A DNA stretch of 64,000 nt from an uncultured Alphaproteobacteria bacterium (GCA_903909375.1 CAIVVM010000034.1:62001-126000); one strand, 5' to 3'; counted from the stretch's first letter, positions 49,484 through 59,144 are shown. Program-made: numbers and translations. Notes: generated by a model from the letters alone, not told the origin.

Positions 49484-50719
49484 ATGACCGACCAGCCCTT
49501 GCCTTCGCTGTTCGAACTGACGTCGCTCAACCCGGCCTACCGGGACGATCCGCAGGTGTTGCTGGGTGATCTTCGCGAGCGCTGCCCCGCGCATCGTGAC
49601 CCTTTGTCCGGCAGTCTTGTGCTCAGCCGCTATGCTGACGTGCGCGGCGTGGTCAATGACCGGGAGATGTGGCGCGATCCGTTCAGGGCGGAAGAGGGGG
49701 CCATCCTTCAGCAACGCCAGATCGCCGGGGTCGACCGCAATTTGCCCCGAACCTCCACAACCAGTATCTTGCTTCTCGACGACCCGGATCATGCCCGCGT
49801 GCGGCAACCTCTGGCCCAGGCGCTTTATGCCCGGGTTGCCAGGCGCCGTCTGCAGGTCGAGGCGTTGGTTGATGCGGCGCTGGATAGCCTGCCGAGCGGT
49901 GGGCCTTTTGATCTGATGGATCGGTTCTGCATTCCGATCCCCATCGACGTCATCGCCGCTATCCTGGGCGTTGACCCGGAGCGCCTCGTAGAGTTCCGAC
50001 ACTGGTCCGAGGGGATCATCCAGAGCCTGAATCCATTTCGCACGCCAGAGCAGACGGCGGCGATGGAGGTGGCGGCTGTTGGCCTGGAAGCATACTTCAC
50101 CGAGACGCTGGCGGCTCGTCGGCTTGAACCGCGAGATGATCTCATCACCGATATGGTCCAGCTTCAGGCGGCGGGCGCCGATCTGTCTGAGGCGGAACTG
50201 CGGATCAATCTATCGGCCCTGCTTGTAGCCGGAAACCTCACCACGACCGACCTGATCGGCAACGGCGTGCGATTGCTCCTGAAACATCCTGATGAACTGG
50301 CGAAGCTCCGGGCCAATCCGAAGACTGTGAACGCTGTCGTCGAAGAAATCCTTCGCTTCGAGCCGCCGGTGGAGATCACTGGTCGTCTGGCATCGCGTGA
50401 GATGGAGGTGGGCGGTTGTCCAATGAAACCGGGACAGGCGATCAGTGTGCTGCTGCGTTCAGCCAATCGTGACGCCGAGGCATGGCCCGAGCCAGACCGG
50501 TTCGATGTCAGCCGCAAGCACCGGTCGCACATGTCGTTCGGCGGCGGCGCGCACATCTGCATCGGTGCGCCCTTGGCCCGGCTCGAGGCCCAGGTGGCGC
50601 TGGTGCGGCTGTTTGATCGGTTCCCAAATTTGCGCCTGGCCTATCCGGAAGCAGCGCCGGAGTGGCGCACGCTTCCGTTCTTCCGGGGCCTGCAGAGACT
50701 GGATGTAGTTGGCGGGTAG
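49484..50719 (+). CDS. Cytochrome P450
   Basis: Soluble class I-type P450 of 411 residues, expected to need a ferredoxin and reductase that are not nearby. The heme ligand is Cys359 in FGGGAHICIGAPLAR; ExxR is in VEEILRFEPP and the meander in DPDRFDVSR-like WPEPDRFDVSR. The I-helix is LLVAGNLTTTD: Leu252 replaces the usual Asp/Glu before Thr253. The substrate is unknown. ATG 49484; the frame upstream is antisense-like. Tail to tail with the GST-like gene, 8 bp apart. Confidence 0.93.
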   Translation: MTDQPLPSLFELTSLNPAYRDDPQVLLGDLRERCPAHRDPLSGSLVLSRYADVRGVVNDREMWRDPFRAEEGAILQQRQIAGVDRNLPRTSTTSILLLDDPDHARVRQPLAQALYARVARRRLQVEALVDAALDSLPSGGPFDLMDRFCIPIPIDVIAAILGVDPERLVEFRHWSEGIIQSLNPFRTPEQTAAMEVAAVGLEAYFTETLAARRLEPRDDLITDMVQLQAAGADLSEAELRINLSALLVAGNLTTTDLIGNGVRLLLKHPDELAKLRANPKTVNAVVEEILRFEPPVEITGRLASREMEVGGCPMKPGQAISVLLRSANRDAEAWPEPDRFDVSRKHRSHMSFGGGAHICIGAPLARLEAQVALVRLFDRFPNLRLAYPEAAPEWRTLPFFRGLQRLDVVGG

Positions 50720-50727
50720 GTCGGCGA

Positions 50728-51531
50728 TCAGGTCGCCGGGCGCGGCGCCGGCGGGGTGCGCGGGCCTGAGGGCGCGTGCTTTGGAAGCACGGGCAGATTG
50801 CCGATCATGCCGTCGGGACGCGCCTTGGCCAGCATCCGCTTGTAGGCCGGACGCGCCTCGATCCTGGCTTTCCAGTCCGCAACCTTCGGGAACAGGGCGC
50901 CATCGACGATGTTCAGGCTTGTGGCGACGTTCAGGGGGAAGAGCATCATGATATCCGCGCCCGAGAATTCCGCGCCGCCGAACCAGGGGTTCTTGCCCAG
51001 AAAGTCTTCGGCAAACTGCACGACTGCCTCGGAATCCACAGCGGGCGAGCGGGTGGTGGGTGGATTGGTGCGCCAGGCGCGGTAGTCGGAAAACAGCCGG
51101 GCGGCCAGAGACCCCTCGGCGTAGTGCATCCACATCAGATGGTTGGGGTAGTCACGGCTTTCCAGCGCAGGCTGCAGCCGGCCCCCGGCGTGACGGTTCA
51201 GCACCATCTCGATGATGGCGCCGCTCTCAACCAGGATCTGATCGCCGTAGCGCACGGTCGGCGCCATCGGCACCACAGGGCTGAGCGCGCGAATTGCGGC
51301 CATGGACGCGCCCAGATTGCCGCGTGTGAACACCAGCTTGTAGGGCATCCCCAGTTCTTCCATCAGCCAGACAACCCGCTCCGAGCGACGTCCTTCAAGG
51401 TGATAGATGGTGAAGTCGGGCATCGGGAGCGCCGGGCCTTTCGCCTTGCGCCCAGGCGCCGCGAAGGCGGCGGGCGCGAGGGCCAGACCGGCGAGCAGGG
51501 CCAGTGAGCGGCGGGCGATGGGGTTTTGCAT
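50728..51531 (-). CDS. Exported glutathione S-transferase-like protein
   Basis: A 267-residue protein with a GST fold behind an export signal. Residues 1-25 (ARRSLALLAGLALAPAAFAAPG) read as a Sec or Tat signal peptide with cleavage after AFA. The thioredoxin-like domain from about 38 has MPDFTIYHLEGRRSERVVWL and VESGAIIEMVL, the helical domain has GAEFSGADIMMLFPLNVA, and the tail is Pro-rich. GSTs are normally cytoplasmic; glutathione-binding residues other than ESG are not obvious, so catalysis is uncertain. ATG 51531; it is convergent with the P450 gene. Confidence 0.8.
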   Translation of the reverse strand: MQNPIARRSLALLAGLALAPAAFAAPGRKAKGPALPMPDFTIYHLEGRRSERVVWLMEELGMPYKLVFTRGNLGASMAAIRALSPVVPMAPTVRYGDQILVESGAIIEMVLNRHAGGRLQPALESRDYPNHLMWMHYAEGSLAARLFSDYRAWRTNPPTTRSPAVDSEAVVQFAEDFLGKNPWFGGAEFSGADIMMLFPLNVATSLNIVDGALFPKVADWKARIEARPAYKRMLAKARPDGMIGNLPVLPKHAPSGPRTPPAPRPAT

Positions 51532-51666
51532 GGCGTATCCTCAGGGCTTCTATTGTACGGACCCGGGTGGCGAACCGGCGCTGTCCACGGCCACATTGGC
51601 GGCGACCTTAAGCCGAGCCACAGCAAAAACCAGCGGGTATCAAAACCTTGGCGCCGGGATCGGGCC

Positions 51667-52158
51667 CTAGAAGATTCCGAGGGCCAACCCCGCCGCCATC
51701 GCCGCGCCAAGGTCGTGGCAGGGTTTCAGCGACCCGGAGGTCATATGCTTCGTCGCCATGATGGCTTCGGCCGTCTGGGCGTGAGTGCAATGAATGACGG
51801 GCTCGGCTATCGGCTTGAGCCGCCACCCCGTGACGATCCGTGCCAACTGGCGCGCAGCCCCGGTTCCGTCGCTACCGGCTGCGATCAGGTGACCGTAGGG
51901 GCGGGCGTTGAGTTGATTGAGAACGTCGTAGTAGGTGCGATCAAACATGGCCTTCATTTCACCGGAGAGGGCGGCCAGGTTCTCAGGCCCGGCGAAGAGA
52001 TAGGCCTGGGCTGCCAGTAGGTCGGCGGATGTCGCCGCCTCCGCGGCGACAATGCGTACCTCGATATCCGGCTCGTCACGCGCGCCTTCTGCCGCAGCCT
52101 CGGCCATGGCCCGGGCCGTTCCGGTTCGCGAATGCCAGATGATCAGAATGCGTTTCAT
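51667..52158 (-). CDS. Flavodoxin-like / NAD(P)H-dependent FMN reductase family protein
   Basis: A 163-residue flavodoxin-fold protein. The FMN phosphate loop is IIWHSRTGTARAMAEAA at about residues 6-22, and LFAGPENLAALSGEMKAMFDRTYY provides the second flavin loop. No partner is visible, although the P450 nearby would need a redox donor. ATG 52158 chosen over a GTG 6 nt upstream. Divergent from serine hydrolase 3. Confidence 0.8.
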   Translation of the reverse strand: MKRILIIWHSRTGTARAMAEAAAEGARDEPDIEVRIVAAEAATSADLLAAQAYLFAGPENLAALSGEMKAMFDRTYYDVLNQLNARPYGHLIAAGSDGTGAARQLARIVTGWRLKPIAEPVIHCTHAQTAEAIMATKHMTSGSLKPCHDLGAAMAAGLALGIF

Positions 52159-52204
52159 AACCACCAGTGTAGCGACGGGTTGCAGACCTGAAACCTACAT
52201 CAGC

Positions 52205-52231
52205 TTGCGCCAACCCGCCCGACGCCTAAGC
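52205..52231 (+). promoter_or_regulatory. Candidate promoter for serine hydrolase 3
   Basis: TTGCGCC (52205-52211) and GCCTAAGC (52224-52231) are separated by 12 bp, close to the Caulobacter housekeeping pattern TTGACGS-N10-14-GCTANAWC. The hydrolase ATG lies 35 bp downstream. Confidence 0.4.
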
Positions 52232-52265
52232 TTGTCGCAACAATCGTTCGGGAGGGGACTGAACC

Positions 52266-53621
52266 ATGGAACTACAGAAACGCTTCGCAACGGCGCTCAC
52301 CGCCGTGTCACTGGCGCTCGCGCCGATGTCGGCCGGCTACGCGCAGACGGCGAAGAAGGTCGCTGCGGCTTCCCCGGCTGGCGCGCTTTCGCAGGCGGCC
52401 AGCCCCGAATCGCTCGGCTTCGACAGCGCCCGGCTGGCGCGGTTGGACGCCTACATGGCGGACGCTGTCTCCGGCGGCCGGGTGGCTGGCGCAACTACAC
52501 TCCTGGCGCGTCACGGCAAGGTCGTGTCGTTCAAGACCCACGGCAAGATGAGCCTCGAAACCGGTCAGCCGATGACCCGGGACGCGATCTTCCGGATCTA
52601 CTCGATGACCAAGCCAATTACGGGCGTGGCCCTGATGATCCTGTTCGAGGAAGGCAAGTGGCGGCTCGACGACCCGGTCACCCGTTACATTCCCGAGTTC
52701 AAGACGCTGAAGGTGGTCAAGGCGATCAATCCCGACGGGACCATGGTTCTTGAGGACATGAAACGTCCGCCGACCATGCGCGAGATCATGAGCCACACCG
52801 CTGGGTTCGGCTATGGCCTGCAGGACGAGCATCCGGTCGACAAGATGTACCGGGAGGCACGGGTGCTGGGATCTTCGGGTCTGAAGGAGATGATCGGTCG
52901 CACGGCGACTATCCCGCTGATCTATCAGCCGGGTACATCGTGGCGCTACTCATCCTCGGTGGATATCCAGGGTTACATTGTCGAAAAGCTCAGCGGCCAA
53001 ACCCTCGGCGCCTTCATGGAGAGCCGCATCTTCAAGCCTTTGAAGATGGTCGACACAGCCTTCTACGTGCCGGCTGCGAAAGCCAGTCGCCTTGCCGAGG
53101 TCTATGTCGGCAACCGCGAAACAGGAAAGATTGAGCCGGCTCGGACTGTCTTTGGAAACAGCATGCAGAGCTACCTGCAGCCGCCGGCCATGGAATCCGG
53201 CGGCGGCGGGCTGGTTGGCACCACGATGGACTACGCCCGTTTCGCCCAGATGATCGCGAACAAGGGTGAACTGGACGGCGCGCGCATCCTGGCGCCCTCG
53301 TCGGTAGAGCTCATGGGGACGAATGTGATCCCCAAGGACGTGTTGGTGAACTCCAACGGGACCGCCGGCTCGCGGTTCAACGAGGCAGTAGGTTTCGGAC
53401 TCGACTTCATGGTCGTCAAGGACGCCCGGGCGGCCGGCACCAATCAGGGGGATGGCACGCTGAGCTGGGGCGGTGCGGCGGGCACCTGGTTCTGGGTGGA
53501 TCCGACCAATGACCTGATCTTCGTCGGCATGATCCAGCGGATGGGCGGGACCGGCGGAGATGACCTCGGCGGAATGGCCAGGACGCTGACCTATCAAGCC
53601 CTGGTGCATCCGGAGAAGTAG
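52266..53621 (+). CDS. Beta-lactamase-fold serine hydrolase 3 (S12, EstB-like), exported
   Basis: A 451-residue hydrolase. A signal peptide ends near residue 26 (SAGYAQ). The nucleophile motif is Ser113-Met-Thr-Lys116 in YSMTKPITGV, the Tyr motif is RYSSSVDIQG, and WGGAAGTWFWVDP replaces KTG, as in EstB-type esterases. MSHTAGFGYG and LSGQTLGAFMESRIFKPL are family features. GGGAGG precedes ATG 52266. The role could be ester hydrolysis or peptidoglycan editing. Confidence 0.87.
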   Translation: MELQKRFATALTAVSLALAPMSAGYAQTAKKVAAASPAGALSQAASPESLGFDSARLARLDAYMADAVSGGRVAGATTLLARHGKVVSFKTHGKMSLETGQPMTRDAIFRIYSMTKPITGVALMILFEEGKWRLDDPVTRYIPEFKTLKVVKAINPDGTMVLEDMKRPPTMREIMSHTAGFGYGLQDEHPVDKMYREARVLGSSGLKEMIGRTATIPLIYQPGTSWRYSSSVDIQGYIVEKLSGQTLGAFMESRIFKPLKMVDTAFYVPAAKASRLAEVYVGNRETGKIEPARTVFGNSMQSYLQPPAMESGGGGLVGTTMDYARFAQMIANKGELDGARILAPSSVELMGTNVIPKDVLVNSNGTAGSRFNEAVGFGLDFMVVKDARAAGTNQGDGTLSWGGAAGTWFWVDPTNDLIFVGMIQRMGGTGGDDLGGMARTLTYQALVHPEK

Positions 53622-53632
53622 CGGTCGCTTTT

Positions 53633-53654
53633 CCCTCCCCTGCGCCGGGGAGGG
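53633..53654 (+). repeat. Palindrome between hydrolase 3 and aspS
   Basis: CCCTCCCC (53633-53640) pairs perfectly with GGGGAGGG (53647-53654) over a 6-nt loop. No T-run follows on either strand, so it is not a clear intrinsic terminator. Its sequence resembles the C/G-rich arms near 14412-14538. Confidence 0.5.
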
Positions 53655-53734
53655 GCGGCGTTACCGCGCCTTGACTTTCCGGGCCCCGCGTGCGCCCTTC
53701 CGCGCCTCCTAAAACAGCTGATTTCCCCCGGAAA

Positions 53735-55513
53735 ATGCACGCTTATCGCTCTCATACCTGCGGCGCGCTGCGCGCCGACGACACCGGCAAGACGGTCCGT
53801 CTCTCGGGCTGGATCCATCGCAAGCGCGATCACGGCGGGCTGATGTTCGTCGATCTGCGCGATCATTATGGCCTGACCCAGCTGGTAATCAGCCCGGAGA
53901 CGCCCGGCTTCAATGTCATCGAGCGGCTGCGCGCCGAAAGCGTGATCCGGGTAGACGGCGATGTCGTGGCGCGTTCGGCGGAGACGAAGAATGCCAACCT
54001 GCCCACCGGCGAGATCGAGATCCGGGTGCGCGAGATAACCGTGCTGTCCGAGGCCTCGGAACTTCCGTTGCCGGTGTTCGGCGAGCCGGACTATCCGGAG
54101 GAAATCCGGCTGAAGAACCGTCACCTGGATCTGCGCCGCGAAACGCTGCACCGGAACATCGTGCTGCGGTCCAAAGTGATTCATTCGATCCGCAACCGGA
54201 TGATCGGGCAGGGGTTTCTGGAGTACCAGACCCCGATCCTGACGGCGTCGTCGCCGGAAGGCGCGCGTGACTTCCTGGTTCCGTCCCGGTTGCATCCGTC
54301 GAAATTCTACGCGCTGCCGCAGGCGCCCCAGCAGTTCAAGCAGCTGTTGATGGTCTCTGGCTTCGACCGCTACTTCCAGATCGCACCGTGTTTCCGCGAT
54401 GAAGACCTCAGGGCCGACCGCAGCCTGGAATTCTACCAGCTCGACGTGGAGATGAGCTTTGTCACTCAGGAGGACGTGTTCGCCGCGATCGAGCCGGTGA
54501 TGCACGGCGTTTTCGAAGAGTTTGCGAACGGCAAGGCGGTGACCCCCTATCCGTTCCCGCGCATACCCTATCGGGCCTGCATGACCATGTACGGCACAGA
54601 CAAGCCGGACCTGCGGAACCCGATCATCATGCAGGACGTCTCTGACCCGTTCAGGGGCGGTGGATTTGGCCTGTTTGCGCGCATCCTGGAAGACAAGAAG
54701 AATGCTGTCTGGGCGATCCCGGCGCCGAAGGGCGGGAGTCGGGCCTTCTGCGACCGGATGAACAGCTGGGCTCAGGGCGAGGGGCAGCCGGGCCTGGGCT
54801 ACATCTTCTGGAGTGAGGATCAGGGAGGCTGGGGCGGCCCGATCGCAAAGAACCTCGGCCCCGAAAAGACCGATGCGGTCATGACCCAGATTGGCATGGG
54901 GCAGGGCGACGCTGCCTTCTTTGTCGCGGGCGACCCCAAGACCTTTGTGAAGTTTGCCGGCTCGGCCCGCACCAAGGTCGGCACCGACCTCAAGCTGGTG
55001 GACGAGGATCGCTTCGAGTTTGTCTGGATCGTCGATTTCCCGATGTTCGAGATGAACGAAGAGACGAACCACGTTGATTTCTCTCACAATCCCTTCTCGA
55101 TGCCGCAGGGCGAACTCGAGGCGCTGAACACCAGGGATCCGCTGGAGATACTGGCGTATCAGTATGACATCGTGTGCAATGGCTATGAGCTGTGCTCGGG
55201 CGCGGTGCGGAACCATCTGCCGGAGATCATGGTCCGGGCGTTCGAGATCGCGGGCTATAACGAGGCGGTGGTCGAGGAACAGTTTGGCGGCATGCTGAAC
55301 GCATTCCGCCACGGCGCGCCGCCCCACGGGGGCCTTGCGCCAGGTATTGACCGGATCGTAATGCTGCTGGCCGGCGAGACGGCGATCCGTGAGGTCATTG
55401 CCTTCCCGCTGAACCAGCAGGGCCAGGACCTGATGATGAACGCGCCGTCAGAAGTCGCCGAGAAGCAGTTGAAAGAACTGCATATCCGGCTCGCGCCGCC
55501 GATCAAGGTCTGA
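53735..55513 (+). CDS. aspS: Aspartyl-tRNA synthetase
   Basis: Class II synthetase charging tRNA-Asp, 592 residues. The N-terminal OB anticodon domain ([22 protein letters not shown]), motif 2 ([23 protein letters not shown]), the bacterial GAD insertion (about 290-420) and motif 3 ([13 protein letters not shown]) are all present. ATG 53735 matches the family N-terminus ([12 protein letters not shown]). The tRNA-Asp substrate is encoded at 14244-14320. Convergent with the pentapeptide gene, 5 bp apart. Confidence 0.98.
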   Translation: MHAYRSHTCGALRADDTGKTVRLSGWIHRKRDHGGLMFVDLRDHYGLTQLVISPETPGFNVIERLRAESVIRVDGDVVARSAETKNANLPTGEIEIRVREITVLSEASELPLPVFGEPDYPEEIRLKNRHLDLRRETLHRNIVLRSKVIHSIRNRMIGQGFLEYQTPILTASSPEGARDFLVPSRLHPSKFYALPQAPQQFKQLLMVSGFDRYFQIAPCFRDEDLRADRSLEFYQLDVEMSFVTQEDVFAAIEPVMHGVFEEFANGKAVTPYPFPRIPYRACMTMYGTDKPDLRNPIIMQDVSDPFRGGGFGLFARILEDKKNAVWAIPAPKGGSRAFCDRMNSWAQGEGQPGLGYIFWSEDQGGWGGPIAKNLGPEKTDAVMTQIGMGQGDAAFFVAGDPKTFVKFAGSARTKVGTDLKLVDEDRFEFVWIVDFPMFEMNEETNHVDFSHNPFSMPQGELEALNTRDPLEILAYQYDIVCNGYELCSGAVRNHLPEIMVRAFEIAGYNEAVVEEQFGGMLNAFRHGAPPHGGLAPGIDRIVMLLAGETAIREVIAFPLNQQGQDLMMNAPSEVAEKQLKELHIRLAPPIKV

Positions 55514-55518
55514 CCGGG

Positions 55519-56436
55519 TCAGCGCGACGAGTAGCGAAAACCTGTGCAAGTCCGTCCGACCAGACCGCGCGGCAGTTGGGTGCCTGGACCGGCGCAAGCG
55601 TCATCGATCTGGCTCTGGGTGAGGCCGGTGGCGCCGGACAGGTCAGCGCCGGTCAGGCCAGCCCTGGAGAGGTCGGCGTCGCGAAAGTCGGCGCGATAGA
55701 ATCGTGAGTTCGAAAGGTTGGCTCCGGTCAGGTCTGCGGACCGGAACGAAGCGCTTGCGAACTCGCCGAAAGAGAGGCTTGCGCCATTCATCCGTGCATC
55801 TCGGAAGCTGACGCCACTAGCCTCGACGCGCCCGAATCCGGCGCCGCGAAGGCCCGCTGATTGGAAGTTGGCGCCGGTCAGGCGAGCCCTCGAAAAGTTG
55901 GCGCCAGACGCGTTCGCCTCGCGAAGGTCGGCGCTGGATAGGTCCGCCTGTTCGAAGCTCGCGCCTTTCAGGTTGGCGGACCGCAGATCTGCATCGATCA
56001 TGACAGTTTTCCGGAACGTCGCGCCGGAGGTCTCGGCTTCGGAAAGATCGGCCATCGAGAGCGTGGCGCCAGTGAAGGACACGCCCATCACCTCGGTGGA
56101 ATGCAGCCTGGCGCCGGTCAGGTTGGCGCCGGTGAAATTGGCCCCGCTCATGGCGGCGTCGCTGAGGTCGGCCTTGGTGAGGTCAGCCCCAGTGAAGTTG
56201 GAAGCGTGCAGTCGAGCTCCCCGCAGGTTGGCGCCTGTGAGGTTCGCGCCGGAGAAGTTGGCGCCCGCGATCCGGGCGCCCGACAGATTGCGGCCGGCCA
56301 GCTCGCAACTGATGCACGAGCCGCCAAAGGAGGTCTGCCGCGCCACCTCTCGGTCACGCGCTACGACCTGACCGGCTGACAACAGGGAGAACAGAATCCC
56401 TGCGGTGGAGACGGCGATGGGGAAGGCGCGGTGCAT
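55519..56436 (-). CDS. Exported pentapeptide-repeat protein
   Basis: A 305-residue protein made almost wholly of A(D/N)LxX repeats from about residue 48 to 280, which fold into a right-handed quadrilateral beta-helix of roughly eleven coils. A signal peptide covers residues 1-27 (SLLSAGQVVA), so the helix is periplasmic. CISCELAGRNLSGA holds a CxxC just before the first coil and DACAGPGTQLPRG gives a further Cys near the end. No enzymatic site. ATG 56436 preferred over an in-frame codon at 56469 because it opens the signal. Function unknown. Confidence 0.85.
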   Translation of the reverse strand: MHRAFPIAVSTAGILFSLLSAGQVVARDREVARQTSFGGSCISCELAGRNLSGARIAGANFSGANLTGANLRGARLHASNFTGADLTKADLSDAAMSGANFTGANLTGARLHSTEVMGVSFTGATLSMADLSEAETSGATFRKTVMIDADLRSANLKGASFEQADLSSADLREANASGANFSRARLTGANFQSAGLRGAGFGRVEASGVSFRDARMNGASLSFGEFASASFRSADLTGANLSNSRFYRADFRDADLSRAGLTGADLSGATGLTQSQIDDACAGPGTQLPRGLVGRTCTGFRYSSR

Positions 56437-56523
56437 TTCAGAACGCTGTCCGGGAGAGCCGAGCCACACCAGTGCCTGCCATGCCCGCTGAATGCCACTT
56501 AATTCGTGGTAATTTCCCGAAGG

Positions 56524-58965
56524 CTAGCCGGCCTGACCCTCGGGGATTCTTCCAGCGCGGGTCCCGCAGGTATCGCAGATCATGGCCTGGCCCTTGCGCA
56601 CGACAGCCGTGTCGCCACAGGCGGCGCAGACCTCCGCCTCCCGCAGACCAAAGAGGCCGCCGCTACGGCTCGCACCGGGCAGGAAGACCAGATTGTCGGG
56701 TGCAGCGCCGCGCGCAAATCCCTTGGAGATATAGCGGGACGCTGGTTGGGGCTCCTCTGTCGCAGCGCCATCGGCCTTGCCGTGCCCTAGCCCGTCGGCG
56801 TTCAACTCGCCGGGATCAGCATTGCCGAGCTCGTCACGTCCCAGATAGCTGATCCCGAGCTCCCGGAAGATGTAGTCCAGGATCGAGGTCGCCGATTTCA
56901 CCGTATCATTGCCTGTAACCGGCCCCGCGGGTTCGAACCGCGTGAACACAAAGGCGTCCACGAAATCGTCCAACGGCACGCCGTGCTGCAGACCGATGGA
57001 AATCGAGACGGCAAAGTTGTTCATCAACGACCGGAATGCGGCACCCTCCTTGTGCATGTCGATGAAGATTTCACCGAGCTCGCCGTCGTCATATTCGCCG
57101 GTATGAAGATAGACCTTATGACCGCCTACCGAAGCCTTCTGGATATAACCCTTGCGGCGATCCGGCAGCTTTCGGCGGGTGCGATCCCGTTCGATGATCC
57201 GCTCCACGATCCGGGGCTCGGCCTCGACCAGAGGCGCCCGCGCGGGCAGATCGGGCACTGAGGGGATGTCGAGGGTTAGAGACGCGGGCGGCGAAGCACG
57301 CGACACCCGGGTTGCAACACCCTGATCGGCAAAGGCGGCGGCCACGTCAGCGACACTGGCCTCCCAGGGCAATTCGATCTCGAGGATTGGCGGCACATCA
57401 AGGACTGGCGCAAGCGCGTGCAGAAGCTCGGCATGAGCGCGGGGTCCGATGTCCGCGCCAGCGCGGACAACGCGCTGCACATCCGTGCCCAGTGCGGCGA
57501 GACCCTCGAAGGATGCGTCCCCCAGAACACAGGCTTCGGCAGTGAGAATTTCGTCAGGAGAGAACCCGGCTAGCGCCAGTACATCCAGGCGTGGGTCGGA
57601 GAGTTGTTCCGGGGTCGCTCCCATGACATCGCGCAGGAAGCCCTCACCGACGATCGGGGGTGCGAACGCCTTCGAGAGCCGCGAGACGAACGGGAGTTCG
57701 GCCTGTGCAGCCTCGATCTCCAAGGCCGAGAAGCCTCGCGCTGCCAGGGTCTGTGTATTGACCCCGGGTGTATCTTCGAGGCTCCGACGGCCCAGCAGCG
57801 CCGTCCGCGCCGCATCCAGATCGACGTCCAGAGCGCTCAGGCCCAGAATAGCGGCTTCCGACAGAACCCTGACCACCTCGCCGTCAGCCGTTTCAGCTAC
57901 TGTGACGGGACCCGACCAGGGTGCAGCATCCAGTCGAGCGCCAAGTCGCAGAGCCAGTTCCGGATCGCTGATCAGACCCATGCGAATGTCCAGGGCCAGG
58001 TCTTCGGTCGCCGCCCGGGCCTGCAGGAAGAGATTGCGTGCAGCGTCGCGCGCCTGGGGACTGTCGTAGTCGAACCCTTGCGCTACCAGCCAGTCGCCCA
58101 GACCCGCCAGGGCCAGCAGCAGGGGGCCATCTGTTTCCGCCGCCAGCGCGGTGACCGCGAGTTTGACATGCGCCGAGAAACCGACCTCATCAAACGCCTG
58201 GCCGCGCCAGAAACTCATGAGCTCAAGTCCGGCCCTCGGGAACCCCGCCGCTTCAGCTATGGCGTCAGCGTCGCGGGCGCTGGCGGCGGCGATCACGCGA
58301 CCCGTGGTCCAGGCGGCACGGGTTAGCGCCGGCGAAACAGAGGACGCCGTTACAACCGGAGCCAATGGTGCGGCAGAGGGTGCGGCCCACGGCCAGTCGC
58401 TGACGCCAATTCTCGCCAGGGCTATGGCCTCGAGGATCGTCGCATCCTCCGCGCCAATCGCGCGGGCGGCCTCCGCGGCGCGGGCCAGGCTGGTATTGCG
58501 CGCAATATCAGCGCAGGACTCCGGGTCGCCGTCGCAACGCAGGACCGCCTGCATCACAGCCTCCAGCCGCTCGCGCATCAGGCGCGCCGATGCGCGGGCC
58601 GCCTCGCGACCCCGATGCACGGCCTCCATGCGTTCGAGTGGCTCGTCGCCCGGATCCAGCACCTTCAGAGCCGGCGCGGCCGGGGCGAGGGCAATAACCC
58701 CAAGGATCATCGCTTCGCTCAGGGCGTCACGGAAACGGGTCCGCGCCCGGAGATCTCTCGTCAGACCCTTGGCCTGCGCCTTGCCGGCCAGGTCATAGGC
58801 CCGTTGCTGGATGGCCGTCGCAAGATCTGCTCGTCCGCCAGCCCAATCGATCCAGGCTTCGGTTCTGGCGTTGGTGAAGTGCGCAGGGGCCTCGACCTGC
58901 GCGACGCGATCGCGAAGCTCCAGGGTACGTCCCTCGATTCCCGCGGCGGATGGTTCGCTGCTCAT
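56524..58965 (-). CDS. Degenerate NrdJ-like protein with TSCPD domain and zinc ribbon
   Basis: An 813-residue protein. From about residue 595 it carries the C-terminal TSCPD region of B12-dependent ribonucleotide reductase ([59 protein letters not shown]) and ends in a zinc ribbon with Cys780, 783, 797 and 800. Residues about 250-570 also run colinear with the second half of the NrdJ barrel ([20 protein letters not shown], then [25 protein letters not shown]), but the expected HVCG and DCANPCG segments read ACVLG and are otherwise lost. The N-terminal 180 residues are helical and Ala-rich. A catalytically dead paralogue is likely; role unknown. Divergent from the NDUFA12 gene. Confidence 0.75.
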   Translation of the reverse strand: MSSEPSAAGIEGRTLELRDRVAQVEAPAHFTNARTEAWIDWAGGRADLATAIQQRAYDLAGKAQAKGLTRDLRARTRFRDALSEAMILGVIALAPAAPALKVLDPGDEPLERMEAVHRGREAARASARLMRERLEAVMQAVLRCDGDPESCADIARNTSLARAAEAARAIGAEDATILEAIALARIGVSDWPWAAPSAAPLAPVVTASSVSPALTRAAWTTGRVIAAASARDADAIAEAAGFPRAGLELMSFWRGQAFDEVGFSAHVKLAVTALAAETDGPLLLALAGLGDWLVAQGFDYDSPQARDAARNLFLQARAATEDLALDIRMGLISDPELALRLGARLDAAPWSGPVTVAETADGEVVRVLSEAAILGLSALDVDLDAARTALLGRRSLEDTPGVNTQTLAARGFSALEIEAAQAELPFVSRLSKAFAPPIVGEGFLRDVMGATPEQLSDPRLDVLALAGFSPDEILTAEACVLGDASFEGLAALGTDVQRVVRAGADIGPRAHAELLHALAPVLDVPPILEIELPWEASVADVAAAFADQGVATRVSRASPPASLTLDIPSVPDLPARAPLVEAEPRIVERIIERDRTRRKLPDRRKGYIQKASVGGHKVYLHTGEYDDGELGEIFIDMHKEGAAFRSLMNNFAVSISIGLQHGVPLDDFVDAFVFTRFEPAGPVTGNDTVKSATSILDYIFRELGISYLGRDELGNADPGELNADGLGHGKADGAATEEPQPASRYISKGFARGAAPDNLVFLPGASRSGGLFGLREAEVCAACGDTAVVRKGQAMICDTCGTRAGRIPEGQAG

Positions 58966-59083
58966 GGCCGACTCCGTGAGACGGCCAGCCTAGGCGGCTC
59001 CGGGACGATCCCGCAACAGATGTTGTGGCCACTTCAAGCGTCATCCCCAACATATTGGAGAAAAGCCTCCCATCCTGCAGCGC

Positions 59084-59112
59084 TGGACGGTCCGGGAACT
59101 CGCCCCTATAGT
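59084..59112 (+). promoter_or_regulatory. Promoter upstream of the NDUFA12 gene
   Basis: TGGACG (59084-59089) and TATAGT (59107-59112) are separated by exactly 17 bp, five of six matches in each hexamer. The predicted transcription start is about 25 nt before the TTG start codon at 59145. Confidence 0.55.
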
Positions 59113-59144
59113 CCCGGCGAACCCAGCCCCGAAGAGCCCTGATC

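Noticed and set aside
53671..53715. TTGACT and CCTAAAAC as an aspS promoter
   Set aside because: The two elements are about 30 bp apart, far outside the usual spacing, although CCTAAAAC alone matches the -10 pattern well.
56436..56469. Longer start for the pentapeptide protein (MWLGSPGQ)
   Set aside because: It would place charged residues before the signal peptide; the ATG at 56436 gives a normal export signal.
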